A DNA stretch of 64,000 nt. Origin: Anomaloglossus baeobatrachus. Its lineage: Eukaryota > Chordata > Amphibia > Anura > Aromobatidae. Under the pieces are notes generated by a model, which had not been told where the DNA came from, searched no databases, and saw nothing but the letters and a program-made list of their open reading frames with translations. The first letter of the stretch is position 1. Each line of letters opens with the position of its first letter. Shown here in pieces: positions 7,983 through 19,924 of this stretch. A program made the position numbers and the translations under genes. The stretch lies in contig NC_134354.1 in the NCBI RefSeq assembly GCF_048569485.1, positions 510,566,869 to 510,630,868 of the forward strand, in the 5' to 3' direction.

Positions 7983-10830
7983 ATGAGTTTTCTTCTCCCG
8001 AAACTAAGTTGTAAACCCGAAGTAGATCATGTGATAAAGACGACGGCTGAGTTGGTTTTGGTTCTCCGGTTCGGAAGAGATGATGATCCCGTTTGTTTGC
8101 AGCTGGATGATATTGTGAGTGTGTTATCTCTTGAAAACTGATGCATTATGTTTGGACAGTTTTTCAGGCTGATCTTGGACACTTCCAGTATATGGCAGTT
8201 GTTATCTTGGCTGTGTTTCTGTCTTTTCAGCTTGCAAAGACATCACATGACTTAAGTAAAATGGCTGCCATTCATCTTGTGGATGTGGACAAAGTGCCGG
8301 TCTATCGCCAATACTTTGATATCAGCTATATCCCATCTACTGTCTTTTTCTTCAATGGGCAACATATGAAAGTGGATTACGGGTGATGTGAAATTTGTAT
8401 GCTATTTGTTCTATAAGATCTACTAAAGGCATGCCATTCATTTCTACAGTTAGTCCCACGTCCCAACGAAAATGAGTTATATAACTTACTAATTACTTCA
8501 ATTAGACTAGGGGTTCCCCATGATTGGTAGCTGCGCCACCCCGCACCCTGCTGTTTTAGGCAACACTGTGCTGGGTTTAGTATGTTGGCCAATTGACCAG
8601 ACCTGCGTTTTAAGTGGCCAGAGCTGCAGGCTTGGAGTTGAGGTTTTGCACATGGCAGACTTTTTGCTCCTTAGGCTATGTGCGCATGTTGCGTAGTGTC
8701 CATGCTGAAAAATCTGCAGCGATTTGGCAGTGCATGTGCGCTTCAAATCGCTGTAGAAACACTGCGTAATGGTTGCAGTATGTCTGCAGAATAGATGCCG
8801 ATTTCATGCGCTCTGGATGCTGCCTCTCCCATAAAAAAAGTTTGTTTAAAAGAACTGAGAGTCCACATTAGTTGATACCTTTTAATGGCCAACTGAAAAG
8901 ATGGTAATAGCAAGCTTTCGAGACTACTCAGGTCTCTTCATCAGGCATGGTACCATGCCTGATGAAGAGACCTGAGTAATCTTGAAAGCTTGCTATTATT
9001 ACCATCTTTTCAGTTAGCCATTAAAAGGTATCAACTACTGAGGACTCTCAGTTCTTTACACGGTACAAAGATATATTTTGCCTCTCCCATAGACCGAGTG
9101 GGAGCAGCATCCAAAGCGCACCATATAAGTGACATGTTGCTTTTTTGAGCGCAGCGATTTGGATCAAAATTTCAGCATGGAAATCGCTGCACTGTCAAAC
9201 ATAACGTGTGGATGGATCATGCACAATCTACATAGATTGTGCTGGGGACGCAGGACGCATGCGTTTACGTTGCAGTGTAAATGCATGAAATTACGCAACG
9301 TGCGTACATAGCCTTAAAGCAACACTCCAGTGTTTGGTTTTTTTCAGGGCTTTAGCGGCGCTTTAAATGTATCACCCATGGTATTACATTCACATGCCAC
9401 CGTCTCCATCCTTTTTCAATGTTGCTCCGCTTCCGCCAGAAAGCGGCTCTCATAGAGTTACATTGATTTGTGATCTCCAGAGCGCTCTATGAAACACTGG
9501 AGCTGCCAGCAGGTCGAAAATTGCCAGAGACCAAGTGGAGTGACGCTGGAAACAGATAAAAATGGGGCAGGGTACTGACATTTAAAGCACCACTCCAGTG
9601 CTGAATGGATCAGTGAGAAATGGATGTAACACTAAGGAACAAAACATGTCTTCCGTTCCCCATCCATTTTACATAAATCTCCATAGACTTTAATGAGAGT
9701 TTCATCCGAAAAAGGGATGACAACAGGACCCACTCCGAGTCTCACTAACAGGAGAGACTAAAGGCTGCTTTACACCTTACAATTTCGCATACGATATCGT
9801 ATGCGATGTGACACGCCCCCATCGTATGTGCGGCACGTTCAATTTGTTGACCATGTCGCACAAACGATTATTTGCCTTCACACGTACTTACCCGTCCATA
9901 CGACCTCGATGTGGGCGGCAAACATCCACTTCCTGGAGTGGGAGGGACGTTCAGCGTCGTCACGCGGCAGCCGGCCAATAGAAGCGGAGGGGCAGAGATG
10001 AGCGGGACGTAAACATCCCGCCCACCTCCTTCCTTCTGCATAGCCGGCGGGAGCCGCAGGACGCAGGTAAGATCTGTTCATCGTTCCTGGGGTGTCACAC
10101 ACTGCGATGTGTGCTGCCTTGGGAACATTGAACAACCTGACGTTCAATTTTTAGTAATTGAACGACGTGTATGCGATCGTTTTAACGTTCAATCGCACGG
10201 AGGTTTCACACGCTACAATGTAACTAATGATGCCGGATGTGCGTCACTTACGACTTGACCCCGCCGACACATCGTTAAATAAATTGTAGCGTGTAAAGAC
10301 CGCTTAATCTGTTTTGAAAATCAAGTTGTCTGGATCACTGAAACTCTATTGGTCAGTGTGCTGTCTAGCAAAAAATCGGATGTCACATGGATTTCTGACT
10401 ATAGCCAAAGTAGGTTTTTAAATCCCTTCCTTACTAAAAAATCTGAAGACTGTCTCAGCAGGAAGAAACGCTAAGTTCCAGCATGAGTTTGCACAGAGCG
10501 GCGTATAGGTGCATATTGTCACTATCATGGAGATGTGAGCCTGGCTGATGGGATATTTTATTATAGCTTCATCCATATTTTATACTGGGTTATACACTTT
10601 AGGTAATATTGGAATATGATTATTGCGCAGACAAAAGGTCTTAATGTAACAATTTGTTTTCCAGGTCACCAGATCATACCAAGTTTATAGGAAGTTTCAA
10701 GACAAAGCAAGATTTCATTGACCTCATTGAAGTCATTTACAGGGGTGCAATGCGTGGAAAGCTGATTGTACAAAGTCCTATAGATCCAAAGAACATTCCC
10801 AAATATGACCTTTTGTATCAGGGGTTGTAG
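7983..10830 (+). CDS. TXNL4B: TXNL4B (Dim2), three coding exons, complete
   Basis: The coding exons are 7983-8114 (132 nt), 8231-8382 (152 nt) and 10665-10830 (166 nt), together 149 codons plus TAG, the same length as the human protein. Acceptors are CTTTTAG before 7954, TTTTCAG before 8231 and TTTCCAG before 10665. Donors are GTGAGT at 8115 and GTGATG at 8383. The product has the thioredoxin fold of the DIM1 family: MSFLLPKL at the start, [19 protein letters not shown] near 25-43, [19 protein letters not shown] at about 72-90, and [13 protein letters not shown] at the end. I see no CXXC redox pair, as is usual for this family, which acts in pre-mRNA splicing with PRPF6 rather than as a reductase. 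The intact frame and spliced structure argue against a retrocopy. The 2.3-kb second intron is filled with MITEs. An upstream noncoding exon must exist. Confidence 0.95.
8674..9313. mobile_element. Harbinger-type MITE (GGCTATGTGCGCA family) with an inner insertion
   Basis: TTA target duplications at 8671-8673 and 9314-9316 flank ends GGCTATGTGCGCATGTTGCG and CGCAACGTGCGTACATAGCC. It lies in the second coding intron of TXNL4B and is itself interrupted by the palindromic insert at 8834-9078. Relatives lie at 24192, 29313 and 35320. No transposase. Confidence 0.8.
8834..9078. mobile_element. Palindromic hairpin insert with 13-bp target duplication
   Basis: Two arms of about 100 bp meet at a centre of CATGGTACCATG (about 8946-8957). 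Each arm carries CCTGATGAAGAGACCTGAGT and AAGCTTGCTATT. TGCCTCTCCCATA is duplicated at 8821-8833 and 9079-9091, bracketing the insert inside the surrounding MITE. The duplication length does not fit Harbinger (3), hAT (8), Tc1 (TA) or T2 (TTAA); it would suit target-primed insertion or an unclassified transposase. No coding capacity. Confidence 0.75.
9762..10304. mobile_element. Harbinger-type MITE, 543 bp
   Basis: TAA on both sides (9759-9761 and 10305-10307). The ends AGGCTGCTTTACACCTTAC and GTGTAAAGACCGCT form an imperfect inverted repeat. The interior is CpG-rich with a palindrome CGATATCG near 9792. It lies in a TXNL4B intron. Confidence 0.65.
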
Positions 10831-11140
10831 GGCAACCAAGCACACCGCAGTCACCATCACACGAGGAACAGCTCTGTATTTATGCACAAAAGCAAATGAA
10901 TAGGAACACTGGCTACGGCAGATCGGAATCCCCCGAGGAATTGGGAGGCCATCGTACGTCATGGACGGTCAAGCAAATACCCCCGTAAACATTTGTTTTT
11001 TTATAAAAGCAGGTCTATTTTGCTTGTATGTTGTTAATTTCCATTTTAACTGCTTCTGTGACTCCTGTCCAGTGTAAATTTATTGTGCTACTTTCTTGTA
11101 ATAAATTAAAGATTTGTAAATTGCGTAAATGTGTATTATT
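10831..11140 (+). other. TXNL4B: TXNL4B 3' untranslated region
   Basis: Non-coding sequence after the TXNL4B stop codon, AT-rich toward the end, leading to a canonical poly(A) signal at 11100. The cleavage site is expected about 15-25 bp beyond it. Confidence 0.6.
11100..11105 (+). terminator. TXNL4B: Poly(A) signal AATAAA of TXNL4B
   Basis: AATAAA followed by an AT-rich stretch with TTTG/TGTG downstream, 270 bp after the stop codon, on the coding strand. Confidence 0.65.
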
Positions 11141-11572
11141 ATAAATATGCGGATGTGGCTGGTAATATTCATGTTAAGATTTGGACATGTCATCATTACA
11201 GAAGGGCTGGTAATTGATTGGTTGTTCTTGATTTTGTTTGGTTTCTGGTCAAACTGGTATTCTGCATTGTAGAATTGAGCAAAACGTATTTTAGTACCCA
11301 GGTCCATTGGTCACATCGATAATCCATGGATCAGAGCCCTGCGAACCTGCTACTACACGAGGAATCCCCAACGATTCTTCTTTTGACAACTGGACCCCTC
11401 TGACGTCAGTTGAGCATTCTGCCGGATCATAATTAGGTTGCCGGCCTACTAATCAGAGGCGTCAGGGATGCTGCCGGGAGTAAGAGGTTTGCAGGGCTCT
11501 GTTCGGTGGCAAATGGACCTAACTGCTTCAGGAAAAAAAAATTGGTCTGTTTCTCTCCGATGGTAACACTTT

Positions 11573-11610
11573 GTGTGTGTTTGTGTTTGTGTGTGTGTGT
11601 GTGTGTGTGA
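11573..11610. repeat. TG microsatellite
   Basis: A GTGTGT run with a few T insertions. Confidence 0.85.
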
Positions 11611-11619
11611 ATGTTGACT

Positions 11620-11930
11620 TACTGGTAATTTTGTTTCCTCAAGCCACCATAGTTACCACCAAGAGAGAGCTTCACCCACAGGGATAGGGAATGCCTTTTA
11701 CCTGGCCTCATTGAGTTTCTGAGATCTGGAGGAATCTCTTAGGTTGGTTATATACAATGTGTTTGTTGGTTTCAGAAACACCACATAACACCCAGTATAC
11801 TAAAGTAGACACCAATGAGGCTGGAATATAAGGGTGCTGTGAAGGTGAGGAAAAAATTACCTGCAAGTGTAATTACTAATTCCCCCTCTCGCCACAACAA
11901 CACCACAGAGAGAACCGCAGAGATGAAACA
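11620..11930. mobile_element. Possible DIRS terminal fragment (old)
   Basis: GACTTACTGGTAATTTTG at 11619-11636 is laid out like the minus-strand terminus of DIRS B (GTTTACTTACCGTAAATTCC). GAGGAAAAAATTACCTGCAAG at about 11848-11868 resembles a plus-strand terminus. Both are followed by a similar CCAC...ACCAC..AGAGAGA stretch. No coding sequence remains between them. This is a weak, pattern-based call for a fossil. Confidence 0.3.
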
Positions 11931-12156
11931 TTAGGGTGAGATTACAGTCTGTAAGACTAACGGATCTATTCACCCCTGAACGATAACAGAAAAAAATAAA
12001 GTTTAGCGTAAGTTGTCAGTCGCCTCCCACTATACTGGTAGCAGCGGCTGCATGCAGTACAGTGCTTCTGTACAGAGCAAGCCGTCAAAGTGCCTGGTTG
12101 TGCTAACCCAGTGTTTTCCAAACTCCAGTCCTCACGGCCTCTGACAGATCAGGTTT

Positions 12157-15100
12157 CTCTATCGTTTCATTGGGGGACACAGGACCCTGGGTTATGCTGC
12201 TGTCACTAGGAGGCTGACACTAAGTAAACAGAAAAAGTTAGCTCCTCCCCAGCAGTATAACCCCTGAGCTGGAGGCGGGCTCAATCAGTTTTTTGCTTAG
12301 TGTCGTAGGAGGCTGATGTGGGCCGACTGGGCCCCCTTCAGCCACTTGATTTTTTGCGTATTTTTTCATTTTTTCTCAGCGACGCTCGTCGCTCTCATCT
12401 GTGGTACTTCTCTGTTTCTGCAGGTATCGTACTTCTCTTCCTCAGCTCTCGCAGCCCGGTGGGTACCACTCCCTAGGGTCGCAGAGGTTTGAGTCTTCGG
12501 GCCCTCGCCCCCGTCCATCCCCGCGGTACCAATCCCTGGTGTGTTCGTGTGGGGCAGAATCTTCCTGGGCACCCCCTATCCGCTCTGCGGTATCACCCCA
12601 AAGGGCGCAAGGGGCTCGGCAAATAGGGACTGGACCACAGCGCATCTCGATCTAGGATGGGGCCCGCAGCGCTGCTACGTTTAGGGGCTTCCACCCCCCA
12701 CCAGCGTCCACCTCCCTGCCTTCTTCAGCCGGCTTCCAGGTGCCCGCAGCCATCCCTTCTGCGAGCGGAGCACACAGGAGCATGTGCAGAGTCTCAGCCT
12801 GCACTCTGGAGCGCGCCGCGGATCAGGTAGGACACCCTCTCCTACCTTCTCCCCCTTGGGCGGCTGCAGAAATTTAGGCCCCGGTCTGGGCCTAGTCGCC
12901 GGGCACCCCCGCTACATCCGCGGAGCTCCCTGCAGACTCCTAGGTCGGGCAGATTCGAATCGCGGCTGCGACGCCGCCGCCTTGCGGCCGGGTCCGCCGG
13001 CGCTGCCTCTGCCCGCGCGGCAGCGTCAGAATTTAGCCCCCGGCTTCGGCCTGGTCCTCGGCGTCCCAGGCCCGCCTCCTGCGCAGCGCTATTGGCCGCC
13101 GGCCTCTCCTTCTCCGCCCTCCGCTCTGCCCCAGGCATCACCAGGGGGGTGGGGGATATTTTTTCCCGCTCCCTCAGTGTTCATTTTATTTAAAAAAAAA
13201 AAAAAAAAAAAAGATTATGGCAGACTCCGGTCTGCGGATTGCTGAGGCTGCAGCAACTTTTTTCAGGGAAAAACAGAACACACTCTTATTTTTAGTGTAT
13301 ATATTTTTTTATATTGGGTCGATTTTTTTATTAAAAATACGTGCATGATTTTTCATACATTGACTCCTACATTGCTTATGCGGGCACTTGTTTTTCTATC
13401 ACGTTTTTTAGTACATAGCGTTTCCAGCTCGACTTTTTAGTTATTTTGGGCCGGTAAGCCCAAGACTCGGTCCCCTCTTTTGTGAATTATTTTCAAGAGG
13501 ATGTCAGATTGCTGTTGACCCCTGCCGGCCGGTTAACGCCCTGTCTCAGGCCATAACTCCCCTCGCTGCGTCCCTCGGATTCGTGCGCATGCGCCGCGTC
13601 CCCGGCCGATGCTCGGTCATACCATCCATAGGACTGGCGCAATCCCCTCGGGGAGGTGAGTCCCGTACCAGGGACCTTTTTTCCTAAGCGGGAAGCGGAC
13701 CCGCCAGGTCTTGTCCTTTGTGGCCCCCCAGTTTCCACTTATCCCCCAGGTCCAGACTGTCCTTCCTCCGGCAGTCTTCCGACCTCTTGGGTGATGGCAC
13801 AGGCTTCCACCTCTGCTGGATTCCGAGCAGGACCTAGATGTCTTGGCGCATGACGAATAGCCTGCTACAAATGGTGAGTCAAGCCGTAAGGCTACAGACA
13901 GTCCTCTTCTCTCCGTGCACGCAGGTCTCCCTTAAGACATTTGAAGCAGACCCCTATGTGCTCAGAGGACATCCAGAGCTCGCCGAGTTACCGCAGGCTC
14001 ACAGACAACTACCAGACACGAAGTTGACCAGCAGTAAGTCTTGTCATTGTCTTCTTTCCCTTCTCCAAGGCGATTTCGGAGAGAAGGGGCATACTAAACT
14101 GGAGTCGCTGATGATCACAGACGGCAACCAGACACTGCGTTTACCAGCGGTAAGTCGTGTTATTGTCATTATCATTCCCCCAAAGGGCTCTGGAGAGAGG
14201 GGGCATGCCACTTTGCAGAGAACAAGGTGGGGGCCACTGCGGTTTTCAGTGGACATCCAGTTCGCACGGTGACTGCGTGATCATGGATAATCCCCGGACG
14301 CGATTTTTCCCAGTGGTAAGTCCGTTTATTTGTCTTACCCCTTCTAGAAGGGGGCTCAGAAAGGAAGCGGCACGCTACCCTTTATGCGACCCGCCTGGGT
14401 TCCTCCGGGCTTCTCGTCACTATCGTGCCGCTCCGCAGGGACTTCGCGGACACCATACGCAGCGGTCCACGTCCCACCTATGCCGGCCCAGGGCTGGGTA
14501 TCTTCTTCAGTGAGTACCCTCTCTTCCCAAACCTGATGTCTGCCCGCTACTCGGCCTGAACCTCTAGCATCAGTGTGCCCACCATCGAGACCTCTGACTC
14601 GGGATCAGGAACGCAGATTCGACATCTAGGAAGTCGCTGACTTTTTTTCCGTCTTTCGGGAACGCCCTTTCGGAGATAGGTGAGTCTAGTTATCCCCTAG
14701 GCTACGTCAGGGTAGACTACTCTGTCCCCTAGGCTACGTAAGGGAAGGGTATATCCCTTTCCCGGCATCGGCCCTGATGCACCAGGATCGTTCCCTCACG
14801 CAGCCCCGTCCACACCGCAACCCGTCAGGGAGCCTTTATCCCTACAACAGCCATCTCCGCCTTGCGTGGCTGCGGACCGTTCCAGCCTTCTAAGAACGCT
14901 TGCAGGGATCACTGTCCCTACGCATCCTACTCTGCAGAGCTGCTAGGCTCTCTCCGCCCAGAAACGACCGGGAGACCCAGAGTCTCCCTTCAAGGACCCT
15001 CGCCTTGAGGTTTAGACCATCATCACCCTCTAGGAAGCTTCCCCTTCCTCGCTACTAGGGTAGCTGAGCTACCGGAAGGAGTCCTCCCAGACCCGGCCCG

Positions 15101-17488
15101 GTCCGGTCCATCATCCCTCAGGCACAGTATTCGAGCCGTTCAAGGGTGGCTACTCCTCACGCAGGAGTAGTTTCCCTCCTGGCACAGAGCCCCGCGTGCT
15201 TTTTGCCTCCCGCTCCCGTTTCTTCCCTTCGGTTTTTTGGCTATGCGAGTCCTCGACAGCCTGTGGCGGTGATAGCGACGGTGCACTTACCAGATTTCAT
15301 CCCGGATTCTCCAACGGAACACACTGAAGAACGGAGACAGGAAGGTTCCGTCTTCGCGGGTGACCCGCCAATCTCCTCCTAGCGGACCAGTCTTCGCAAC
15401 CATCCCTGGGAAGTTTCCCTTTCCTCCTCTGGAGCTTATTATCAACCGTCACCAGCCTCCCGTGCTAGGGTATGCTATCCCACCATTCCTCGGCACGGTC
15501 CCGAGGGACACCCCTAGAGCGTCGTCTCTCCTTCAACATTCCGGACTTCAGAGCCAGTTGGTTAGCCCAGTTACAATTTCTTCTCTAGGTCGTGGTTACC
15601 CAGCCAGGTTCCAGTCGGACCATGCCACAGCGGTGATGTGCATCATCCACCAGGAAGACGCAGAGAGTGTCATGGCAAGGGAAGAGGCCAAGAAGATCTT
15701 GCTCTGGGACGGGTCCCTTCACTCGCTAATCTCGGCAGCACATCCCTAGCGTGGACGTTTAGACGGCCGATTTCCGCGGTAGGATAGACCTCGCGTGGGT
15801 AAAGGGCTCCAACACGGAAATCACCAGCCAGATTTCTGGCGAAGGAAGACCTCCGGTAGTGGACCTTTTTTGGCCTTCCGATCCAAATCTCAGTCAAGGG
15901 TGCTTCGAGTATGCACCTGCTCTGGACTAGATGACGACGTCCTAGACCGGTCGTGTAGCCTGTTCAGGCTCTCGTGCATCTTCCCGCGGCCTCCTATGAT
16001 CTCGAGGGTTCTCAAGATGGACCAAGGCAAGCGATAGCTCGGGAGTGACCCAGGCGAGCATAGTTCACATAATTTACTCATCTCCTCGCAAATGCCCCGT
16101 GGCTCCTTCCAGACCGAAAAATTCTTCCGTGTCGGGGCCCCTCTATTCTACCAGGACTCAGAAGTCCCAAGCTACATGGCCTCACCAGTGGATCCCGGGT
16201 GCTGGCTCGGTCAGGTCTGTGGACAAGATGATGGCAGACATTGAAGAGGGCCGGGAATCCAGTTTCCTCGAAGATTTATTTCATCGTTCACTAGAAATGT
16301 GGGACCTTAATCCAGTGATGGGTTCGCTCAAGGTACCCCTTTTTTCCCTGCTCCCACCTGTTTTGATAGGTGGGCTCCTCGTGGCCATCTGGTTGTTACA
16401 GACGGCATCAGGGCGGACAGCCCTCTTGTCGTTTTTTCCCCCCTTTGCCGGCTCCGCCAGCAGGACAAGGGGGGGCTCCAGCCAGAACCTTTCGTTTCTG
16501 TCCAAGACACCTCGCTGTTCCTTCCAGCAGAGGACTTTAGGTTTCGGTTTTTCGGTTCTAGGCTCCTCTCTCAGCCTAAAAGGGGCATAGTTCGTTCCAG
16601 GGCTGGTACGAGCCCTCAGTCTTTCGTGTCTGCAGGACACCATTTTTCGGTTACACCGACCGTCAGTCCATCCTTCCACCCTTGCCCAAGAAGCGTGTGC
16701 CGGCTCCAAGGGCCAGAATATCACATGGATCCTTTCCTCCATATGTGAAGACTATCGCATGAAGGACGGACTTCTGCCACGGTCTACCGAGCAAGGGGCA
16801 CCCTTGAACAATTGGACTCCAGTCGTCAATCGACCAGGTCCCCTGATCCGCCACCCGCTCTAGCCGGCATACCTTGACTATTTTCTACCAGGTTCACACC
16901 CAAGCTTCGGCAGAGGCCAGTCTTGGCGTAAGATTTGCGGGTGGCATTGGCACACCTGTAACAACGTAGGCGCTTGTAGGTCTGGGTTAAGCCCGGCAAG
17001 GGGAAGCGGCTTCCTTCCTATCTCCGGTGATGGTTTTCTTCCCACCCAGGGACTGCTTTTGGACGTCTCAGGGTCCTGTGTCCCCCAATGAAACGATAGA
17101 GAAAGAAGGATTTTTGTGTACTCACCGTAAAATCTCTTTCTCTGAGTCTTCATTGGGGGACACAGCACCCACCCTGCTTGTGTTTTTTGTTATATATGAC
17201 ATGCCTGTTGCCCCAGTGCCTATATTCCCAGGTCACTGGTCACACGACTGTTCGTCATAGTTTCTTACCTTGTTTTATCCAGGATTGTTTGGTTCTCCTC
17301 CTACTGCTTGTGCACTAAACTGATTGAGCCCGCCTCCGGCTCAGGGGTTATACTGCTGGGGAGGAGCTAACTTTTTCTGTTTACTTAGTGTCAGCCTCCT
17401 AGTGACAGCAGCATAACCCAGGGTCCTGTGTCCCCCAATGAAGACTCAGAGAAAGAGATTTTACGGTGAGTACACAAAAATCCTTCTT
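12157..17488 (+). mobile_element. DIRS element A (tyrosine-recombinase retrotransposon), decayed
   Basis: The inverted termini are TCATTGGGGGACACAGGACC at the left and the complement at the right (17424-17443), with about 140 bp shared (TTAGCTCCTCCCCAGCAGTA and complement). An internal complementary region at about 17070-17165 joins the complement of the left tip to the complement of the right tip, the hallmark of DIRS. Recognisable coding remnants on the plus strand are RNase H-like (about 15590-15750), the following conserved domain (about 15840-16200), and tyrosine-recombinase-like sequence (about 16260-16960, ending in YQVHTQASAEAS). The element is a fossil with many breaks, clearly older than C. 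It differs in family from B/C/D and from E. Confidence 0.85.
13188..13212. repeat. Poly(A) tract
   Basis: A run of about 21 A inside DIRS element A. Confidence 0.9.
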
Positions 17489-18184
17489 TTCAAGATTTTC
17501 TTAGTATTGCACATGAGATGCCTTGATAATGATCCCATAACCTGTTCAATGCTAAGGAAATCCTGAAAACATGACCTGTTGGGGGTTGTGAGGACTGGAG
17601 TTTGGGAAACACTCTGTTAACCGCTGCCTGTCTAGTGCAGGATTCCCCAACCTGTGGCTCGTGTGTGTCCTCTAGTGGCTGTCCTCTAGTTTGGTGCATT
17701 AGCACCAGATCTAACAGCCAACTATGAAGAGCAGGTCTCCATATAGTGACTTTTGTGAGTAGAAAACATTTCAATGATCATATACCAGCTGGGTGGTATA
17801 AATATGGTAAGCTGGAGATACGATACTGCTACTTAGGATGATCAAGCTATATGCAATAATGTGATACGTATGCTTCATGTAAGAATAGCGAATGAGAAGT
17901 ACAGTGGTCACTGATGGGGCACAAGCAGGAACATAATACTTGACGTCGCGACCAGTACAGGGGGCCAGCACATATAGCTGAAATGCATTGCAGCACAGAG
18001 ACCCATTGAGTGCAAAACAAGCTACTGGCCAGACATTGGCATGCACGTGACTGGGGGTGATGCCATAGCGTGCGGCAGATTTCAACTGCTGACGACTGCA
18101 CACTGGCTATAGGGGATACCGCATGATGTGGGAGCAGAGGGAGGTGAGTAAAAAAAATGTTTTTTTTCTATGCCTTTGAGACAG

Positions 18185-18329
18185 AACTAGGAAAGTACAT
18201 ACCAGGATTCGCCCAGGATGGGGACCATATATACCAGGATGGGGCCTAGGATGGGCGACATGTATACAAGGATTGGGCCTTAGGATGGGGAACATGTATA
18301 TCAGTATTGGCTCAGGATGGAGACATATA
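18185..18329. repeat. Degenerate 'CCAGGATGGGG' satellite, left piece
   Basis: Units of about 18-30 bp of the form CCAGGATGGGGACCATATAT. The same array continues after the Tc1 insertions at 19925-19995 and 23349-23660, showing that it was one array before they landed. Confidence 0.7.
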
Positions 18330-19924
18330 CAGTACAGACCTAAAGTTTGGACACATCTTCTTATTCAAAGAGTTTTCTTTATTTTCATGACTTTGAAGGC
18401 ATCAAAACTATGAATTAACACGTGGAATGAAATACTTATCTTCAGTCGTTTCACACTTTTTTGTTATGTCTTTTATATTCTAGGTTCTTCAAAGAAGCCA
18501 CCTTTTGCTTTGATTACTGCTTTGCACACTCTTGGCATTCTCTTGATGAGCTTCAAGAGGTAGTCACCGGAAATGGTCTTCCAACAGTCTTGAAGGAGTT
18601 CCCAGAGATGCTTAGACCTTGTTGGCCCTTTTGCCTTTACTCTGCGGTCCAGCTCATCCCAAACCATCTCGATTGGGGTCAGGTCTGGTGACTGTGGAGG
18701 CCAGGTCATCTGGCGTAGCACTCCATCACTCTCCTTCTTAATCAAATAGCCCTTACACAGCCTGGAGGTTTGTTTGGGGTCATTGTCCTGTTGAAAAATA
18801 ATTGATGATCCAATTAAACGCAAACCGGATGGAATAGCATGCCGCTGCAAGATGCTGTGGTAAACATGCTCGTTCAGTATGCCTTCAATTTTGAATAAAT
18901 CCCCAACAGTGTCACCAGCAAAGCACCCCCCACACCATCACACTTCCTCCTCCATGCTTCACGGTGGGAACCAGGCATGTAGAGTCCATCCGTTTACCTT
19001 TTCTGCGTCGCAAAAAGACACAGTGCTTGGATCCAAAGATCTCAAATTTGGACTCATCAGACCAAAGCACAGATTTCTATTGGTCTAATGTCCATTCCTT
19101 GTGTTCTTTAGCCCAAACAAGTCTCTACTGCCTGTTGCCTGTCCTTAGCAGTGGTTTCCTAGCAGCTATTTTACCATGAAGGCCTACTGCACAAAGTCTC
19201 CTCTTAACAGTTGTTCTAGAGATGTGTCTGCTGCTAGAGCTCTGTGTGGCATTGACCTGGTCTCTAATCTGAGCTGCTGTTAACCTACGATTTCTGAGGC
19301 TGGTGACTCGGATAAACTTATCCTCCGCAGCAGAGGTGACTCTTGGACTTCCTTTCCTGAGGCGGTCCTCATGTGAGCCAGTTTCTTTGTAGCATTTGAT
19401 GGTTTTTGCCACTGCGTTTGGGGACACTTTCAAAGTTTTCCCAATTTTTCGGACTGACTGACCTTCATTTCTTAAAGTAATGATGGCCAATCGTTTTTCT
19501 TTACTTTGAATTTGTATTATGGCAAGAAAAATGCAGCTAACAGTCTATTCAGTAGGACTATCAGCTGTGTATCCACCAGACTTCTGCACAAAACATCTGA
19601 TGGCCCTAACCCCATTTATAAGGCAATAAATCCCACTTATTAAACCTGACAGGGCACACCTGTGAAGTGAAAACCATTTCCGGTGACTACCTCTTGAAGA
19701 GTGTGCAAAGCAGTAATCAAAGCAAAAGGTGGCTACTTTGAAGAACCTAGAATCCTATAAGACATATTTTCAGTTGATTTCACACTTTTTTGTTAAGTAT
19801 TTCATTCCACATGTGTTAATTCATAGGTTTGATGCCTTCAATGTGAATCTACAATTTTCAGAGTCCTGAAAATAAAGAAAACTCTTTGAATGAGAAGGTG
19901 TGTCCAAACCTTTGGTCTGTACTG
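18330..19924 (-). mobile_element. Tc1-type transposon 1, near full length
   Basis: 1595 bp flanked by TA. The ends are CAGTACAGACCTAAAGTTTG and, on the other strand, CAGTACAGACCAAAGGTTTG, extending as an inverted repeat into AGAGTTTTCTTTATTTTC. The transposase remnant lies on the minus strand. The size is typical of vertebrate Tc1 elements. Confidence 0.95.
18473..19520 (-). pseudogene. Tc1 transposase, DD34E, inactivated
   Basis: The minus strand encodes the N-terminal paired-type helix-turn-helix (AIITLRNEGQSVRKIGKTLK, then TAAQIRDQVNATQ and HISRTTVKRRL) and the catalytic part: the first Asp in WSDESKFEIFG, the second in IFQQDNDPKQTSR, and the Glu in SPDLTPIEMVWDELD. Two in-frame TAG codons (19125-19127 and 19085-19087) stand just before the first Asp block where Lys and Trp are expected, and further disruptions separate the two halves. 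It is a dead copy; its ends could still be mobilised by a related transposase. The start codon is not evident. Confidence 0.9.

Larger units (their letters stand above)
12109..17614. mobile_element. hAT-like MITE split by DIRS element A
   Basis: The left end CAGTGTTTTCCAAACTCCAG (from 12109) is complementary to the right end CTGGAGTTTGGGAAACAC (to 17614). The flanks TGCTAACC (12101-12108) and TGTTAACC (17615-17622) agree at 7 of 8 bases, the 8-bp duplication expected of hAT. The MITE's own sequence is only about 12109-12156 plus 17489-17614; the rest is the DIRS insertion. Confidence 0.65.

Noticed and set aside
7983-10830. TXNL4B as a processed retrocopy
   Set aside because: Three coding exons with good splice sites and a full-length frame show that it is the spliced gene.
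12784-13245. 153-aa GC-rich frame
   Set aside because: Lies within DIRS element A; composition-driven, with no motif and an overlapping minus-strand frame of similar length.
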